36,633 nucleotides of DNA from Burkholderiales bacterium (lineage in GTDB: Bacteria > Pseudomonadota > Gammaproteobacteria > Burkholderiales > Burkholderiaceae_C), in assembly GCA_947462065.1 (NCBI GenBank), contig CANHNO010000009.1, positions 1 through 36,633 on the forward strand. The letters are read 5' to 3'. Below, one piece after another: positions 35,912-36,633 of this stretch; the first letter of the stretch is position 1; every line of letters starts with the position of its first letter. The notes beneath the pieces were generated by a model that was given only the letters and a program-made list of their open reading frames with translations, had not been told where the DNA came from and ran no database searches. The position numbers and the translations under genes were made by a program.

Positions 35912-36220
35912 CTATAGGCTATAGATGAGCGCCACGCGGACAAGTATTTGGAGTGGGGCAACAGATGCCTCCGTGGTTAGAGCAAAGCAACAGGCTACGG
36001 GCGCAGCATTCGGAAGCCAAAAGAGACAACCCAACGGAGACAACGCTTCTGACGTTGCGAAATCAATGTATTTGACTTGGTTCGCGCCATCGGGAACTGG
36101 CAGCTTCTCTTCCCAGAGGCCCTCGAAATGGAAGACGATGGCTGGCGGGTAGACAACCTTGCTCATCTGGTCAAGACGGGCGCGGTAGAACTCGTCAATG
36201 GTCTTCGGCGCAAATCCTCA
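35912..36220 (-). other. Open frame with a possible IS-transposase N-terminus trace
   Basis: About 100 codons in one minus-strand frame without an obvious start. The stretch TIDEFYRARLDQM resembles the N-terminus of some IS5-group transposases (DDFFRARLDQMI). The following residues do not continue that family convincingly, so it may be a frame-broken relic or an unrelated short protein starting at MSKVVYPP (36166). Confidence 0.25.
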
Positions 36221-36493
36221 AACTCCCAGGAACTCCCATCCATTGGATTGAATGCCGGGAGATTGCGCCTTAGAAATTCACACGAATGTCGTTGCAGAAC
36301 AAAGAGTAGTGAGCTCCGCATGGCAGACCCTGTAACCATCCAAAAAGCCTGAAGGCGGGCTGACTACCTCCACGAGGAGACCGCAAGAAACTGCGCCTGG
36401 TGATGCGAGTCGGGCAACAAACACACGGATGCCTCGCGATTTGCTATTCGCTCATAAACTTGAATAGTTTTACGCCGGCAACCCTTTCACGAA
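36221..36493. other. Gap before the right-end gene
   Basis: No gene recognised. A small hairpin with a short T-run on the minus strand (around 36339-36358, GCCTTCAGGC followed by TTTTT) could be a weak terminator for the gene at the right edge. Confidence 0.35.
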
Positions 36494-36633
36494 TTAAAAA
36501 TCAACCATGAACTGCAGCGTTACATAACCATCCGTAATATTTCCCACTGGAGGGACCAGCATGGATCTAATGCCAAACGATCCGTTTCTTATTTCTGCAA
36601 ATGGAACAATATAAGGAATAAGGTACCAAGAGT
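36494..36633 (-). CDS. C-terminal end of a probable outer-membrane beta-barrel protein, possibly PagP-like (truncated by window edge)
   Basis: A minus-strand frame open from the right edge encodes 45 residues and stops at 36494-36496. The sequence alternates polar and hydrophobic residues and ends in an aromatic (VTLQFMVDF), as outer-membrane barrels do. VPFAEIRNGSFGIRSMLVPP, followed a few residues later by TDGYVTLQF, resembles the last strands of lipid A palmitoyltransferase PagP (P-L-x-S-V-x-Y ... T-Y-I-P-G), but the match is loose. The AT-richer codons suggest it belongs to the acquired region. Confidence 0.4.
   Translation of the reverse strand, partial: SWYLIPYIVPFAEIRNGSFGIRSMLVPPVGNITDGYVTLQFMVDF

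Noticed and set aside
1-36633. CRISPR array, rRNA, tRNA, integrase or phage genes
   Set aside because: No regularly spaced direct repeats, no RNA gene that could be folded and no integrase or phage structural motif was found in any frame.

Overview
The window looks like a contig from a high-GC betaproteobacterium, most probably order Burkholderiales. The reasons are the ftsK-lolA-rarA order at the left edge, the GlrK/QseG/GlrR-type trio, a chain of a PCMT-like protein, a rhodanese and TolC, and ctpA followed by moeB. Coding is dense and GC-rich up to about 23.3 kb. The right third is scarred by decayed insertion sequences and holds a clearly AT-richer glycan gene cluster.

Layout: 1-2989 (+) partial ftsK, lolA, rarA. 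3052-5394 (-) opgH, without an adjacent opgG. 5595-9182 (-) an envelope-stress-type operon of sensor kinase, lipoprotein and sigma-54 response regulator. 9387-16328 (+) an efflux system of membrane-fusion protein and HAE1-type RND pump, then a PCMT-like methyltransferase, a single-domain rhodanese and a TolC-family channel. 16356-20550 (-) arginase, LOG-family protein, MoeB and a CtpA-type protease. 20819-21220 (+) an uncharacterised protein. 21348-22096 (-) mntP behind a yybP-ykoY manganese riboswitch. 22391-23269 (-) an HDOD-domain signalling protein.

From about 23.6 kb the sequence becomes a patchwork: an IS21-type element (istA internally deleted, istB broken), a 42-codon membrane-peptide ORF, an IS5-family transposase relic, and about 900 bases of AT-rich sequence without a convincing gene. 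Then comes a tightly packed minus-strand operon (33877 down to 26859) of five putative glycosyltransferases and one ABC half-transporter. It looks like a compact module that builds a glycan and moves it across the membrane. No initiating sugar-phosphate transferase, polymerase, ligase or sugar-nucleotide gene is visible.

Beyond the operon lie IS5-type transposase halves on opposite strands, a BLUF blue-light-sensor gene with two compensating frameshifts, a weak further transposase trace, and the C-terminal end of a probable outer-membrane beta-barrel (possibly PagP-like) that runs off the right edge. The most interesting unit is the glycan operon framed by decayed IS elements. The riboswitch, the broken BLUF gene and the nested palindrome after rarA are also worth attention. 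All assignments come from reading motifs and translations; no database search was possible.
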